64,000 bases of DNA from positions 28,514 to 92,513 of the forward strand of contig JAPYTQ010000020.1 of NCBI GenBank assembly GCA_029941905.1, read 5' to 3'. The position numbers were made by a program, and so were the translations under genes. This document shows positions 1 through 9,812 of the stretch, piece after piece; the first letter of the stretch is position 1, and every line of letters begins with the position of its first letter. The notes beneath the pieces are model-generated. The model was not told where the DNA came from and did no database searches. It was given only the letters and a program-made list of their open reading frames with translations. The stretch is from JAHRVQ01 sp029941905 (GTDB lineage Bacteria > Pseudomonadota > Gammaproteobacteria > Pseudomonadales > Azotimanducaceae).

Positions 1-157
1 TTTTAAGGCTGCAGGCCTTATCGCAGATTCTCCCACGGAATCTTGCACGGATTTATGCTTGTTTTCGCCCTGTTTTAAAACAGTTTTCTAGAGTTATGGG
101 CGGTTTTCGTGCAAGGGAAGTGGGCCAACGATTTAATCATCACGAGCAGAGGAATTC

Positions 158-910
158 ATGAAAGTTCTAGTAACTGCCAAACGTGTTGTCGATTACAACG
201 TAAACATACGTGTATTGAGCGACAACACTGGCGTAGATCTAAACAATGTGAAAATGTCGGTTAATCCATTTGATGAGATTGCCATAGAAGAAGGCGTCCG
301 CTTGAGGGAAGCCGGTAAAGTGGAAGAAGTTATTGTTGTGTCTGTTGGTACGAGTGCCTGTGGCGAGCAGATTCGTACTGCCCTCGCTCTGGGAGCTGAC
401 CGCGGTATCCTGGTAGAAACCGACGAAGAGATGCAGCCTCTGGCTATTGCCAAATTGCTTAAGGCAGTTATCGACAAGGAACAGCCCGACTTGATTATCA
501 CCGGCAAGCAAGCCATTGATGGTGACAACAGCCAGACGGGTCAAATGCTGGCTGCGCTTGCTGGCTTGCCCCAGGCAACGTTTGCCTCGGTGCTTGATCT
601 GGGTGACGACTCAGCGACGGTTACTCGAGAAGTGGATGGTGGTCTGGAAACAATTACCGTGAAACTCCCCGCTGTGGTAACCACCGACTTGCGTTTGAAT
701 GAGCCTCGCTATGCTTCCCTGCCTAACATCATGAAGGCGAAGAAGAAGCCAGTTGATATCTATACACCTGAAGATTTAGGCGTTGATGTCTCACCCAGGG
801 TCAAGACTCTGAAGGTAACTCCGCCTCCCGAGCGTCAGGCTGGAATCATTGTTGAAACGGTGGAAGACCTGGTAGACAAATTGAGAAACGAAGCGAAGGT
901 GATCACATGA
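158..910 (+). CDS. etfB: Electron transfer flavoprotein beta subunit
   Basis: Beta subunit of the soluble ETF heterodimer, which takes electrons from acyl-CoA and related dehydrogenases and passes them to ETF-ubiquinone oxidoreductase. The 250-residue length is normal. The family's C-terminal signature is present (NEPRYASLPNIMKAKKK, about residues 189-205), as is the N-terminal nucleotide-binding core with GKQAIDGD near residue 118. An AGAGGA ribosome binding site lies just before the ATG. The stop overlaps the etfA start (ATGA at 907-910), so the two are translationally coupled. The liuA acyl-CoA dehydrogenase nearby is a plausible electron donor. No ETF-QO gene is visible in the window. Confidence 0.96.
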   Translation: MKVLVTAKRVVDYNVNIRVLSDNTGVDLNNVKMSVNPFDEIAIEEGVRLREAGKVEEVIVVSVGTSACGEQIRTALALGADRGILVETDEEMQPLAIAKLLKAVIDKEQPDLIITGKQAIDGDNSQTGQMLAALAGLPQATFASVLDLGDDSATVTREVDGGLETITVKLPAVVTTDLRLNEPRYASLPNIMKAKKKPVDIYTPEDLGVDVSPRVKTLKVTPPPERQAGIIVETVEDLVDKLRNEAKVIT

Positions 911-1839
911 GTATTCTCGTCGTTGCAGAACATGATAACGAGTCAGTTAAAGCGCCGACCCTGGTAACTATCGCCGCCGCAAACGTTATTGGTGGTGACA
1001 TCGATGTGCTGATCGCCGGTGCGAATTGTGGGGGCGCTGCTGAGGCTGCCGCAAAAATTGATGGTGTGAGCAAGGTCATTGTTGCTGACAACGAAGCCTA
1101 TGGGCATCAACTGGCTGAGAATTTGGCTGACCTGGTGGTTGAGCTGGCCGCCGGTTACTCACATATTATGAGCCAGACAACGGCTGGTGGTAAGAACTTC
1201 CTGCCGCGGGTAGCCGCGCTGCTGGATGTTGCTCAAATTTCCGATATCAGTGGCGTAGTCAGTGAGGATACCTTCGAGCGTCCAATCTATGCGGGAAATG
1301 CGATTGCCACCGTGCAATCATCGGATTCGATAAAAGTGATCTCTGTCCGGGGTACCGCGTTTGATGGTGTGGCGACAGAAGGCGGCAGTGCTTCAATAGA
1401 AAGCACCGACATTGTAAAAGATTCCGGCCTTTCTAGCTGGGTTAAGGAAGACATTGTCAAGCTGGAACGTCCTGAATTAACCGCTGCGAGCATCATAATT
1501 TCTGGTGGACGCGGCATGCAGAACGGCGAGAACTTTTCGATGCTGGAATCTGTTGCGGACAAGCTGGGTGCCGCCATTGGTGCATCACGTGCAGCAGTGG
1601 ATGCTGGCTTTGTTCCCAATGATATGCAGGTTGGTCAGACCGGTAAGATCGTTGCGCCGGACCTTTATATTGCGGTTGGCATCAGTGGTGCGATACAGCA
1701 CCTTGCTGGCATGAAAGACAGCAAGGTCATTGTTGCTATCAACAAGGATGAAGACGCACCTATTTTCCAGGTTGCTGACTACGGTCTTGTTGCAGACTTG
1801 TTCAAGGCAGTACCAGAGCTGGATGAATTACTCGGATAG
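907..1839 (+). CDS. etfA: Electron transfer flavoprotein alpha subunit
   Basis: FAD-binding alpha subunit of ETF, partner of the gene just upstream. 310 residues, the usual length. The C-terminal FAD domain is recognisable by GGRGMQNGENF (about residue 198), the GASRAAVDAG stretch, GQTGKIVAPDLYIAVGISG and the NKDEDAPIFQVADYG signature. The start overlaps the etfB stop by four bases. A two-way hairpin terminator closes the operon about 30 bp downstream. Confidence 0.96.
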   Translation: MSILVVAEHDNESVKAPTLVTIAAANVIGGDIDVLIAGANCGGAAEAAAKIDGVSKVIVADNEAYGHQLAENLADLVVELAAGYSHIMSQTTAGGKNFLPRVAALLDVAQISDISGVVSEDTFERPIYAGNAIATVQSSDSIKVISVRGTAFDGVATEGGSASIESTDIVKDSGLSSWVKEDIVKLERPELTAASIIISGGRGMQNGENFSMLESVADKLGAAIGASRAAVDAGFVPNDMQVGQTGKIVAPDLYIAVGISGAIQHLAGMKDSKVIVAINKDEDAPIFQVADYGLVADLFKAVPELDELLG

Positions 1840-1870
1840 CTCCTTTTGTTTAGACTACAATGTTGTAAAG

Positions 1871-1898
1871 AAAAAGGCGTCGATCAGACGCCTTTTTT
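1871..1898. terminator. Bidirectional intrinsic terminator between etfA and cysK
   Basis: AAAAAGGCGTC (1871-1881) and GACGCCTTTTTT (1887-1898) form an 11-bp stem with loop GATCA. A-rich and T-rich arms give a U-tract on both strands, so it can end etfBA transcription rightward and cysK transcription leftward. Confidence 0.9.
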
Positions 1899-1905
1899 GT
1901 TTCTA

Positions 1906-2859
1906 TTACAAACTGTCCAGCCACTCATCATCTGAATCCCCGGTAATATCTGCAAAGAGTGGGGTCGACAAGTAACGCTCGCCGGTATCCGGCAACATCA
2001 CCACAAAGGTGCTGTTGTCTGGTGCATTTGCCGCTGTCTGAAGCGCGGCATACAAGGTAGCGCCACTGGATATGCCACAAAAAATCCCTTCTTCTGTCGC
2101 CAGCCGGAGGGAGGTTTCGATGGCCTTGTCATCAGGTACCAATACGATTTCATCGACGACCGACTTATCGAGAACACCAGGAAGAAAGTCCGGGGTCCAG
2201 CCCTGAATTTTGTGCGGCGACCACTCCTTTCCAGACAACAAAGGGGCGGCTTCAGGTTCAGCGGCAATGATTTGCGCATCAGGCCTTGCCAGCTTGATCA
2301 CTGCACCAGCACCCGTAATAGTCCCGCCGGTTCCCCAGCCGCTGACAAAGTAGTCCAGATTCATATCGGCGAAATCGCTGAGTATTTCCGGCCCTGTTGT
2401 ATTGCGGTGATAAGCAGGGTTGGCAGGGTTCTCGAATTGATCCGCCTTAAACCAGCCATGTTTTTCGGCAAGTTCTATTGCCTTTTTAACCATACCGCTG
2501 CCGCGCTCTGCTGCAGGCGTCAGGATAACCTTCGCGCCCAGTGCCTTCATGATTTTGCGTCGTTCAATGGAAAACGAATCCGCCATGGTTGCCACAAAAG
2601 GATAACCCTTAGCCGCACAGACCATGGCGAGTGCAATGCCTGTGTTTCCCGAGGTGGCTTCCACCACAGTTTGCCCGGGTTTCAGGGCACCGCTTTTCTC
2701 GGCATCCTGTATTATCGCAATGGCGAGTCGATCCTTGACCGATGCCAGTGGATTGAAAGCTTCCAGTTTGACGTACATATTCTGGTTGCCGGGGCCGATG
2801 CTGTTAAGCTTCACGACCGGTGTATTTCCGATAGTTTCCAGGATATTGTTATATATCAT
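1906..2859 (-). CDS. cysK: Cysteine synthase (O-acetylserine sulfhydrylase)
   Basis: PLP-dependent fold-type II enzyme that makes L-cysteine from O-acetylserine and sulfide. The PLP lysine is K42 in NPLASVKDR. TSGNTG (about 69-74) binds the substrate carboxylate and GTGGT (about 177) holds the PLP phosphate. KIQGWTPDFLP matches the CysK-type motif better than CysM. 317 residues is normal. ATG start at 2859. The gene is monocistronic, convergent with etfBA. CysM remains a possible name, because the two families are close and no partner cysE is present. Confidence 0.9.
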   Translation of the reverse strand: MIYNNILETIGNTPVVKLNSIGPGNQNMYVKLEAFNPLASVKDRLAIAIIQDAEKSGALKPGQTVVEATSGNTGIALAMVCAAKGYPFVATMADSFSIERRKIMKALGAKVILTPAAERGSGMVKKAIELAEKHGWFKADQFENPANPAYHRNTTGPEILSDFADMNLDYFVSGWGTGGTITGAGAVIKLARPDAQIIAAEPEAAPLLSGKEWSPHKIQGWTPDFLPGVLDKSVVDEIVLVPDDKAIETSLRLATEEGIFCGISSGATLYAALQTAANAPDNSTFVVMLPDTGERYLSTPLFADITGDSDDEWLDSL

Positions 2860-3016
2860 GTGACCTCCTTGATGGATTGTTCCTATCCATTTCTTGTGGG
2901 TAGGCAGGGTTTTTATTAGGTTGATGCCAGCTTAAAAAAATTTTCATGATCTGTCGAACGTTAACAGCGCGAATGTTTTGCAGAAGCAGGTGCCGAGTTG
3001 ATATCTGTGGTCCAGA

Positions 3017-4981
3017 TTAGTCGTCTTCGTTGACCTCAATCTCGAAATCAAATAGCGCGATCCCTTCATCCACCAGGTCAGCTTCTTCAAAGTTCACTTT
3101 GACGATTTTTCCTTTCGCGGGTGCAATCAGCGCATGCTCCATCTTCATCGCTTCGATGACGGCGAGTGGTGACCCTTTTTCAACCACATCTCCCTGGGAG
3201 ACCATGATAGCAATGATCTTGCCAGACATGGGTGCCTGCACATTACCTCCGTCCTCCTGCTGCTGGTAGTCCTCATCAGGAAGTTTAAATTCGATACTCA
3301 GATTTGTCGTGAACAGTGTAATGACGTTGCCGTATTGATGGATATTAAAGTTGAAGTCTCCCTCTTCGGTATGCAGGACCATCCGGCTTTCATGAATGCT
3401 CGCGCTGCATCGGCTCGTTCGTTCATCAGCGGTGATACAATAACTACCGGCTAGAGACTCTATATCGACATCAGTCAATATCTGATTGTGTTCCAATTGC
3501 ACGGTGGTGATGTCAGGTGCGTTCAGTCTGAATGCAGTATGGGTTTGCCAGGGAGATGTGCCGGTTGCCCGGGTGAGATAAATCCCGGCTGCACAGAAAG
3601 CGTAGTGAAGCAGCGCGTGGTTGATGGGCTCGAGAACTTTATCTAAATGATTGTCAAGGTAATCAGTGCCGAGTCCCCCGGTCTGAAAAGGAGGGTGAGA
3701 GATCAACTGGTACAGGAAATCACGATTGGTTCTGATCCCGGCGATTTCCAGTTCTGATATTGCGTGAAGCAATTGCGAAATACATTGTTCCCGGTCTTGT
3801 GACCAGCTGATCAGCTTTAATAACATGGGGTCATAAAACACACCCACCTGGTCGTCAACCTGAATACCTGTATCTATTCTTAAACCGGTATGTTGTTGCG
3901 GTGTTTGGAGGTGTGTGATTTGCCCGGAGACAGGCAGGAAACCATGAGCAGGGTCCTCAGCATACAACCTGACTTCGATCGCATGGCCATTGCGAGCAAT
4001 ATTTTGTACAATGCCGTCTTGAATACATGGCAGGGTCTCGCCCATGGCAACCCTTAATTGCCATTCCACCAAATCAATACCCGTGATCATTTCTGTGACA
4101 GGGTGCTCTACCTGCAACCGCGTATTCATTTCCATAAAGTAAAACTGGCCATTATCGGCCAACAGGAATTCAACGGTGCCTGCACCCACATAATCGATGG
4201 CTGTCGCCGCGGCCACTGCCGCATTCCCCATGGTTTGTCTTAGCTCATCGGGATATCCGGGCGCGGGAGACTCTTCGACAATTTTCTGGTGACGACGTTG
4301 CAGCGAGCAGTCCCGTTCGTGCAAATGGACACAGTTGCCATGGGCATCGGCGAATACCTGTATTTCAATATGACGTGGTGAAATCAGGTACTTTTCAATA
4401 ATCAGGCTATCGTTGCCAAAGGAGGACAAGGCTTCACGGCGTGCAGAAACAAGTGCAGCGTCGAGTTCTTCGGGCCTGTGAACGATCTTCATGCCTTTTC
4501 CGCCACCCCCGGCTTCAGGTTTGATCAGGATCGGATAGCCGATCTCCGCGATTTCATCATGACTTGTGCTGTCAGTTACCTGATTGATCCCTGGTAACAC
4601 CGGCACCTGGGCATCTTGCATCCGCTTCCTGGCCACACCCTTGAGCCCCATAATATTAACGGCTGCAGCAGGTGGACCGACAAATACAATGTTATTGTCA
4701 GCGCATCCCCTGGCAAAGTCAGGATTCTCGGACAGAAAGCCGTAGCCGGGATGCACTGCGGTCACGCCATTGCTGGTTGCGACTTCTATTATCCGTTGGT
4801 GGTTCAGGTAGCTTTCTGAAGGCGGTGGAGACCCTATCAGAAAAGCCTCATCGGCAAATTTTACATGAAGTGCCTGTTTGTCTGCTGACGAATATACAGC
4901 GACAGTTTGCCAGCCCAGCTTTTTTGCGGTTCTCATCACCCGGCAGGCGATTTCACCGCGATTTGCAATTAACAGTTTCAT
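3017..4981 (-). CDS. liuD: Methylcrotonyl-CoA-type carboxylase, biotin carboxylase/BCCP subunit
   Basis: Alpha subunit of an acyl-CoA carboxylase: biotin carboxylase domain followed by a C-terminal biotinyl domain. Visible are the N-terminal KLLIANRGEIACRV, the ATP-grasp glycine loop GGGGKGMKIV (about 158-167), the HIEIQVFADAHGN and EMNTRLQVEHPVTE catalytic stretches, and the biotinylation site EAMKMEH with the modified lysine near 613. 654 residues fits the family. It lies 7 bp after the carboxyltransferase gene and two genes after isovaleryl-CoA dehydrogenase, which points to 3-methylcrotonyl-CoA (leucine catabolism) rather than propionyl-CoA. The substrate is inferred from context. Confidence 0.92.
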   Translation of the reverse strand: MKLLIANRGEIACRVMRTAKKLGWQTVAVYSSADKQALHVKFADEAFLIGSPPPSESYLNHQRIIEVATSNGVTAVHPGYGFLSENPDFARGCADNNIVFVGPPAAAVNIMGLKGVARKRMQDAQVPVLPGINQVTDSTSHDEIAEIGYPILIKPEAGGGGKGMKIVHRPEELDAALVSARREALSSFGNDSLIIEKYLISPRHIEIQVFADAHGNCVHLHERDCSLQRRHQKIVEESPAPGYPDELRQTMGNAAVAAATAIDYVGAGTVEFLLADNGQFYFMEMNTRLQVEHPVTEMITGIDLVEWQLRVAMGETLPCIQDGIVQNIARNGHAIEVRLYAEDPAHGFLPVSGQITHLQTPQQHTGLRIDTGIQVDDQVGVFYDPMLLKLISWSQDREQCISQLLHAISELEIAGIRTNRDFLYQLISHPPFQTGGLGTDYLDNHLDKVLEPINHALLHYAFCAAGIYLTRATGTSPWQTHTAFRLNAPDITTVQLEHNQILTDVDIESLAGSYCITADERTSRCSASIHESRMVLHTEEGDFNFNIHQYGNVITLFTTNLSIEFKLPDEDYQQQEDGGNVQAPMSGKIIAIMVSQGDVVEKGSPLAVIEAMKMEHALIAPAKGKIVKVNFEEADLVDEGIALFDFEIEVNEDD

Positions 4982-4988
4982 CTACAAA

Positions 4989-6596
4989 CTACATCCGAAA
5001 TATACCGAACCGGGTCGGTGAAATAGGTTTGTTCAGGGTCGCATCCAGAGCCAGAGCCATAGCGTTACGTGTTTGGGCGGGATCGAGGATGCCGTCATCC
5101 CAGAGCCGTGCGCTGGCGTAGTAAGGATGCCCCTGGATATCATACTGATCAACGATGGGTGATCTAAACGCTTCCCTTTCATCAGGATTCCAGGGTGTCC
5201 CGGCTTTTTCAAGATTGGCTTCCCGGACCTGGGCCAGCACATCTGCGGCCTGGGGACCACCCATTACCGAGACCCGGGCATTGGGCCACATCCACAAGAA
5301 ATTAGGGTCGTAGGCGCGACCACACATACCGTAGTTTCCAGCACCAAAACTACCGCCAATCATCAGCGACAGTTTAGGTACCTGTGCACAGGCTACTGCC
5401 GTGACCATCTTCGCCCCGTGCTTGGCAATACCTTCGGTTTCGTATTTTTCACCAACCATAAAACCCATAATGTTCTGCAGAAATATCAATGGGATGTTAC
5501 GCTGGCAGCAGAGCTCGATAAAATGAGCACCTTTCTGCGCAGATTCAGAAAACAGGATGCCGTTGTTAGCAAGAATCCCGACAGGTATGCCGTGCAAATG
5601 GGCAAAGCCACAAATCAATGTTGTGCCGAAATTACGCTTGAATTCATCAAATTCAGAACCATCGAACAGTCTGGCAATGACTTCCTTTACATCATAAGAC
5701 TTCGACAGTTCGGTTGGCAGAATTCCGTAGATCTCATCAGGGTCATAAAGGGGAGGAGCGGGATCCTTTAGGGCCAGTTGTACCGGTTTAGTTCGATTGA
5801 GGTTGCTGACAATTTGCCGGACGATCTGCAGGGCATGTTTATCATTTTCTGCCAGATGATCCGCGACACCGGAAATGCGGGTGTGTACATCCGCACCTCC
5901 CAACGCTTCTGCCGAGACGATTTCACCGGTTGCGGCTTTGACCAGTGGCGGACCGGCGAGAAATATAGTGCCCTGGTCCCTGACGATAATGCTCTCGTCG
6001 GCCATGGCCGGGACATAAGCGCCGCCTGCGGTACAGGAACCCATCACCGCCGCAATTTGCGGGATGCCCATGGCAGACATATTGGCCTGGTTGAAGAAAA
6101 TTCTCCCGAAATGCTGGCCGTCGGCAAATATCTCATCCTGGTGGGGCAGGTTGGCGCCGCCTGAATCAACAAGATAAACGCAAGGCAGGTTATTTTGTGC
6201 GGCGATAGCCTGGGCGCGAAGATGCTTCTTCACACTCATCGGATAGTAAGTCCCGCCTTTTACCGTCGCGTCATTCACCACAATCATGCACTCGATATTC
6301 GAGATTCGTCCAATGCCGGTAATGATACTTGCCGAGGGTGACTCGTTGTTGTACATACCGAATGCAGCGAGTTGTGAAAGTTCAAGGAACGGAGAGCCAG
6401 GATCGAGCAGTTCGTTTATCCGATCCCGGGGCAACAACTTACCCCGATCAATATGTCGCTGGCGCGAAGATTCGTTGCCGCCCAGGGCGACTGTAGCGAA
6501 CTTTTCCCGCAGGTCACTTACCAACGATTGCATGTGGGCGTAATTATTCTGAAATTCTTCAGAATGAACATTAACCCTGGATTTGATTGCGGTCAT
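4989..6596 (-). CDS. liuB: Methylcrotonyl-CoA-type carboxylase, carboxyltransferase subunit
   Basis: Beta subunit (acyl-CoA carboxyltransferase), which moves CO2 from carboxybiotin to the acyl-CoA. 535 residues. Family blocks include LPRDRINELLDPGSPFLELS near 54, GGTYYPMSVKKH, GSCTAGGAYVPAM (about 187), IFLAGPPLVKAATGE and GAGNYGMCGRAYDPNF (about 418). These match MccB/LiuB closely. Tightly placed between liuA and liuD in the same direction. A liuC (enoyl-CoA hydratase) gene, often found in this position in other liu clusters, is absent. Confidence 0.93.
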   Translation of the reverse strand: MTAIKSRVNVHSEEFQNNYAHMQSLVSDLREKFATVALGGNESSRQRHIDRGKLLPRDRINELLDPGSPFLELSQLAAFGMYNNESPSASIITGIGRISNIECMIVVNDATVKGGTYYPMSVKKHLRAQAIAAQNNLPCVYLVDSGGANLPHQDEIFADGQHFGRIFFNQANMSAMGIPQIAAVMGSCTAGGAYVPAMADESIIVRDQGTIFLAGPPLVKAATGEIVSAEALGGADVHTRISGVADHLAENDKHALQIVRQIVSNLNRTKPVQLALKDPAPPLYDPDEIYGILPTELSKSYDVKEVIARLFDGSEFDEFKRNFGTTLICGFAHLHGIPVGILANNGILFSESAQKGAHFIELCCQRNIPLIFLQNIMGFMVGEKYETEGIAKHGAKMVTAVACAQVPKLSLMIGGSFGAGNYGMCGRAYDPNFLWMWPNARVSVMGGPQAADVLAQVREANLEKAGTPWNPDEREAFRSPIVDQYDIQGHPYYASARLWDDGILDPAQTRNAMALALDATLNKPISPTRFGIFRM

Positions 6597-6618
6597 AGAG
6601 TAACTACTTTTCTTCTAC

Positions 6619-7788
6619 CTACTTCGATTCGTTAAAAAGTTCCCGGCCGATCAGCATGCGACGAACCTCGGATGTGCCAGCACCAATCTCGTACAACTTG
6701 GCGTCACGCAGCAGGCGCCCGGTCGCATAATCGTTGATATAGCCATTGCCGCCTAACAATTGAATAGCATCGAGTGCCATCTGGGTTGCGTTCTCGGCGC
6801 AATAGAGTATTACCGCCGCTGCATCCTTGCGAGCAGTTTCACCCCGATCGCAAGCTGCGGAGACTGTGTAAAGGTACGCCCGGGATGCATTCATGCGGGT
6901 GTACATATCTGCAATTTTACCCTGTACCAGTTGAAACTCACCGATAGGCTGGTCAAATTGTTTTCGTTCGTGGATATAGGGCGTCACAATATCCATACAG
7001 GCCTGCATAATACCCACAGGCCCGCCCGAGAGTACGACACGTTCATAATCGAGACCGCTCATTAATACTCTTACGCCGTCATTTTTTTTGCCGAGGATGT
7101 TGTTTGCCGGAACGTGGCAATCTTCGAACACCAGTTCGCAGGTGTTTGAGCCTCGCATGCCCAATTTGTCAAGTTTAGGTGATCGGGAAAACCCGGGCCA
7201 TTGGCGCTCGACGATAAAAGCCGTAATTCCCTTGGGTCCCGCTTTAGCATCTGTGCGGGCATAGATCACGTAGGTGTTTGCGTCAGGGCCATTGGTGATC
7301 CACATCTTGCTGCCGTTAAGCACGTATTCATCACCATTCTGTTCGGCCTTAAGTTGCAGACCGACAACATCGGAACCGGCATTGTGTTCGCTCATGGCAA
7401 GGGCGCCAATGGCTTTGCCACTCACCAGATCCGGTAGGTATTTTTTCTTCTGTTCCGCTGTGCCCTGGCGAAAAATCTGGTTAATACATAGATTGGAATG
7501 AGCGCCATAGCTCAGTCCCACCGAGGCAGAAGCCCGACTTAATTCTTCCATACAAAGTACATGGGCGAGATAACCTAGACCCGCGCCACCGTATTCCTCG
7601 CTGACGGTAATACCGAGCAAACCCATATCACCCATTTTTTGCCAGAGGTCCGTCGGAAAATTGTTACTGGCATCAATCTCGCTGGCCCGGGGATAAATTT
7701 CGTCCGCGGCAAACCTGTTTACCTGTTCGCGGAGCATATTGAGGGTTTCGTCGAGTCCGAAATTAAGATTGTTGTAGTTGACCTGCAT
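6619..7788 (-). CDS. liuA: Isovaleryl-CoA dehydrogenase
   Basis: FAD acyl-CoA dehydrogenase that oxidises isovaleryl-CoA to 3-methylcrotonyl-CoA in leucine breakdown. 389 residues. SYGAHSNLCINQ is typical of isovaleryl-CoA dehydrogenases. The catalytic glutamate is expected in LDYERVVLSGGPVGIMQ (about residue 253). WITNGPDANTYVIYART and LLGGNGYINDYATGRLLRDAK are family signatures. First gene of the liuA-liuB-liuD unit. Electrons would go to the ETF encoded at the window's left end. Confidence 0.94.
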   Translation of the reverse strand: MQVNYNNLNFGLDETLNMLREQVNRFAADEIYPRASEIDASNNFPTDLWQKMGDMGLLGITVSEEYGGAGLGYLAHVLCMEELSRASASVGLSYGAHSNLCINQIFRQGTAEQKKKYLPDLVSGKAIGALAMSEHNAGSDVVGLQLKAEQNGDEYVLNGSKMWITNGPDANTYVIYARTDAKAGPKGITAFIVERQWPGFSRSPKLDKLGMRGSNTCELVFEDCHVPANNILGKKNDGVRVLMSGLDYERVVLSGGPVGIMQACMDIVTPYIHERKQFDQPIGEFQLVQGKIADMYTRMNASRAYLYTVSAACDRGETARKDAAAVILYCAENATQMALDAIQLLGGNGYINDYATGRLLRDAKLYEIGAGTSEVRRMLIGRELFNESK

Positions 7789-7868
7789 CGCTTGCCTGAG
7801 AATAAGTTATGAAATCACTGGATCTGAAGTATCTTTGAAAATACCGATTATCAAAGCTAAATCGGGTT

Positions 7869-8882
7869 TTAGAAACGCTTCTCAGTATACCAATTTACAT
7901 CACGGGCATGTTTGTCGACTGAGTCCACCACATCCAGAATCAACGCAAACAATGCCATCCTGACCAGGACCCCGTTGTCAGTCTGGCGAAAAATGGCCAG
8001 GTTGGGATTTTCATTCATGTCATTGTCCAGCTCATTGGCGTTGCCGCGGGAGTCCCTGGGCAAAGGATGCATGATAACGGTGTTGGGTTCACAGAATTCG
8101 GTGTAGATTGACTGATTGAGTCGAAACAGTCCCTTGTACTTATCTGCGTCCTCCTGGGATGGGAAACGTTCTTCCTGGGTTCGAGTCAGGTACAGAATGT
8201 CTGCATTGCGAATATTGTTTCTGAGTTCACTCGATTGAATGATCTCATGCCCGGCGGCACTGATCTCAGTGATGTAGTCTTCCGGTAAAGCAAGTTCAGG
8301 GGGTGAAATCAGTGTCAGGTGAATATTGTCGAATAACGAGAGCAACCGGCAAAGGCTGTGGACAGCCCGGCCATAGCGCAAGTCGCCAATCAGTGCTATC
8401 CGAAGATTATCTATCGATTTTCCCTGACCGGCGAGTTCCTTTCGAATCGTATAAAGGTCGAGCAGAGCCTGGCTCGGGTGCTCGTTTGAACCGTCTCCGG
8501 CGTTGAGTACCGGAACTCGGCTGGCGGCAGCAAATTCACTGACAGAGCCCTCGATTTCGTGCCGCATGACGATGACATCGCTGTAACCCGACAGCACCCG
8601 GGCGGTATCGTAAAACGATTCGCCTTTTGATATTGAAGAGGCTTTTATTTCTGTGGTTTCCCTGACTTCACCACCAAGGAGGTTGAAAGCTGAACCGAAA
8701 CTGACCCTTGTTCGGGTGCTGGGTTCGAAAAACATGCTGCCAAGGATGGCGCCTTCCAATACACGGGTTACTTTTTGCCGATGAGCATAAACCTCCATCT
8801 GGTCTGCGACGGTGAATACTCTTTCTATTGCCTCGCGGTCAAACTGTGAAACGGAAAGGATATGGCTACCAACAAAGTCCAT
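7869..8882 (-). CDS. pyrB: Aspartate carbamoyltransferase
   Basis: Catalyses carbamoyl phosphate + aspartate to N-carbamoylaspartate, the second step of pyrimidine synthesis. 337 residues. Carbamoyl-phosphate motif FFEPSTRTRVSF (about 52-63), SKGESFYDT loop, VLNAGDGSNEHPSQALLDL and IMHPLPR near residue 273 are all present. No pyrC or pyrI neighbour. It starts only 12 bp after a LysR regulator gene and 80 bp before liuA, so cotranscription with either is possible but unproven. Confidence 0.93.
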   Translation of the reverse strand: MDFVGSHILSVSQFDREAIERVFTVADQMEVYAHRQKVTRVLEGAILGSMFFEPSTRTRVSFGSAFNLLGGEVRETTEIKASSISKGESFYDTARVLSGYSDVIVMRHEIEGSVSEFAAASRVPVLNAGDGSNEHPSQALLDLYTIRKELAGQGKSIDNLRIALIGDLRYGRAVHSLCRLLSLFDNIHLTLISPPELALPEDYITEISAAGHEIIQSSELRNNIRNADILYLTRTQEERFPSQEDADKYKGLFRLNQSIYTEFCEPNTVIMHPLPRDSRGNANELDNDMNENPNLAIFRQTDNGVLVRMALFALILDVVDSVDKHARDVNWYTEKRF

Positions 8883-8894
8883 TAATGCAGTCCG

Positions 8895-9812
8895 TTACGT
8901 ATTCCATGCGACTTTTAATGGCAACTCGAGGATACGATCTCGCATCCAGCGATTAGCCTGGTCGCGGTCGGTACTCTCATGCCAGTAGACATATGTTTCA
9001 ATATCAGGCACCTCAAATGGTAACTCGTAGTACTTTACATTAAACGAGCTTGCCAGAAACTGGGCAAATACCCGCGGTACGGTCAACGCAAGATTAGTGT
9101 TAGATACCAGTTGCGGCGTCGCCAGGTAATGTTGCGTCCGCAAGGCGATATGCCTGCGTTTTCCCATTTTGCCTAGCGCCAGGTCAACAACACCCAAGCC
9201 ACCCCGCCGACTGGAAATATGGATATGGCTAATTTCCAAATAAGTCGCAATATCGAGTTTGTCCTGTACGACATTGTGATTGTTACGAACAACGCAAACA
9301 TGCGGATGAGAGAACAAGGGTGCCTGTCGAATCTGGGGATCGGGTGACAATGGGATATCAAATGCCAGATCCAGGTTACCAGACGCGAGTTCGATACTCA
9401 TGTCTCTGCGTCGAACCTGATAACAGTCAATGGACACCTGGGGAGCCTTGAGATTAATCTGCTCGAACAGGTAAGGCAGGAATATGGATTGACTCAAATC
9501 GGTCATGCTTATTCGAAATCGCTTGTCGGATGCCAGTGGATCAAAAGATTCACTTTCCTGCACACTTGAACGGATAAGTCCGAGGGCTTGTCTGACCGAG
9601 CCGACGATGTTCTGCGCAATTGGCGTTGGTACCATACCGTCCGCTGTACGGACGAACATCGGGTCATTAAACAGGGTACGCAGTCGGGAAAGGGAATTCG
9701 ATACAGCCGGTTGAGTGATACCGATTATTTCACCAGCTCGCGTTAAATTGCCTTCTGTATAAATGGCATCAAAAACGACGAATAAATTAAGGTCTATATC
9801 ACTTAGCTTCAT
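8895..9812 (-). CDS. LysR-family transcriptional regulator
   Basis: 305-residue LysR regulator. The N-terminal helix-turn-helix reads NLTRAGEIIGITQPAVSNSLSRL (about 22-44 in two halves), followed by a typical effector-binding domain (LDLAFDIPLSPDPQIRQAPL). ATG start at 9812. It lies immediately upstream of pyrB in the same direction, with a gene-poor 350-bp stretch before it. Targets are unknown; pyrB, liu genes and itself are candidates by position only. Confidence 0.9.
   Translation of the reverse strand: MKLSDIDLNLFVVFDAIYTEGNLTRAGEIIGITQPAVSNSLSRLRTLFNDPMFVRTADGMVPTPIAQNIVGSVRQALGLIRSSVQESESFDPLASDKRFRISMTDLSQSIFLPYLFEQINLKAPQVSIDCYQVRRRDMSIELASGNLDLAFDIPLSPDPQIRQAPLFSHPHVCVVRNNHNVVQDKLDIATYLEISHIHISSRRGGLGVVDLALGKMGKRRHIALRTQHYLATPQLVSNTNLALTVPRVFAQFLASSFNVKYYELPFEVPDIETYVYWHESTDRDQANRWMRDRILELPLKVAWNT

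Noticed and set aside
5..19. AAGGC/GCCTT hairpin at the left edge
   Set aside because: Only five pairs and the upstream gene is outside the window.
2212..2919. 235-codon frame opposite cysK
   Set aside because: Antisense shadow of a well-conserved gene.
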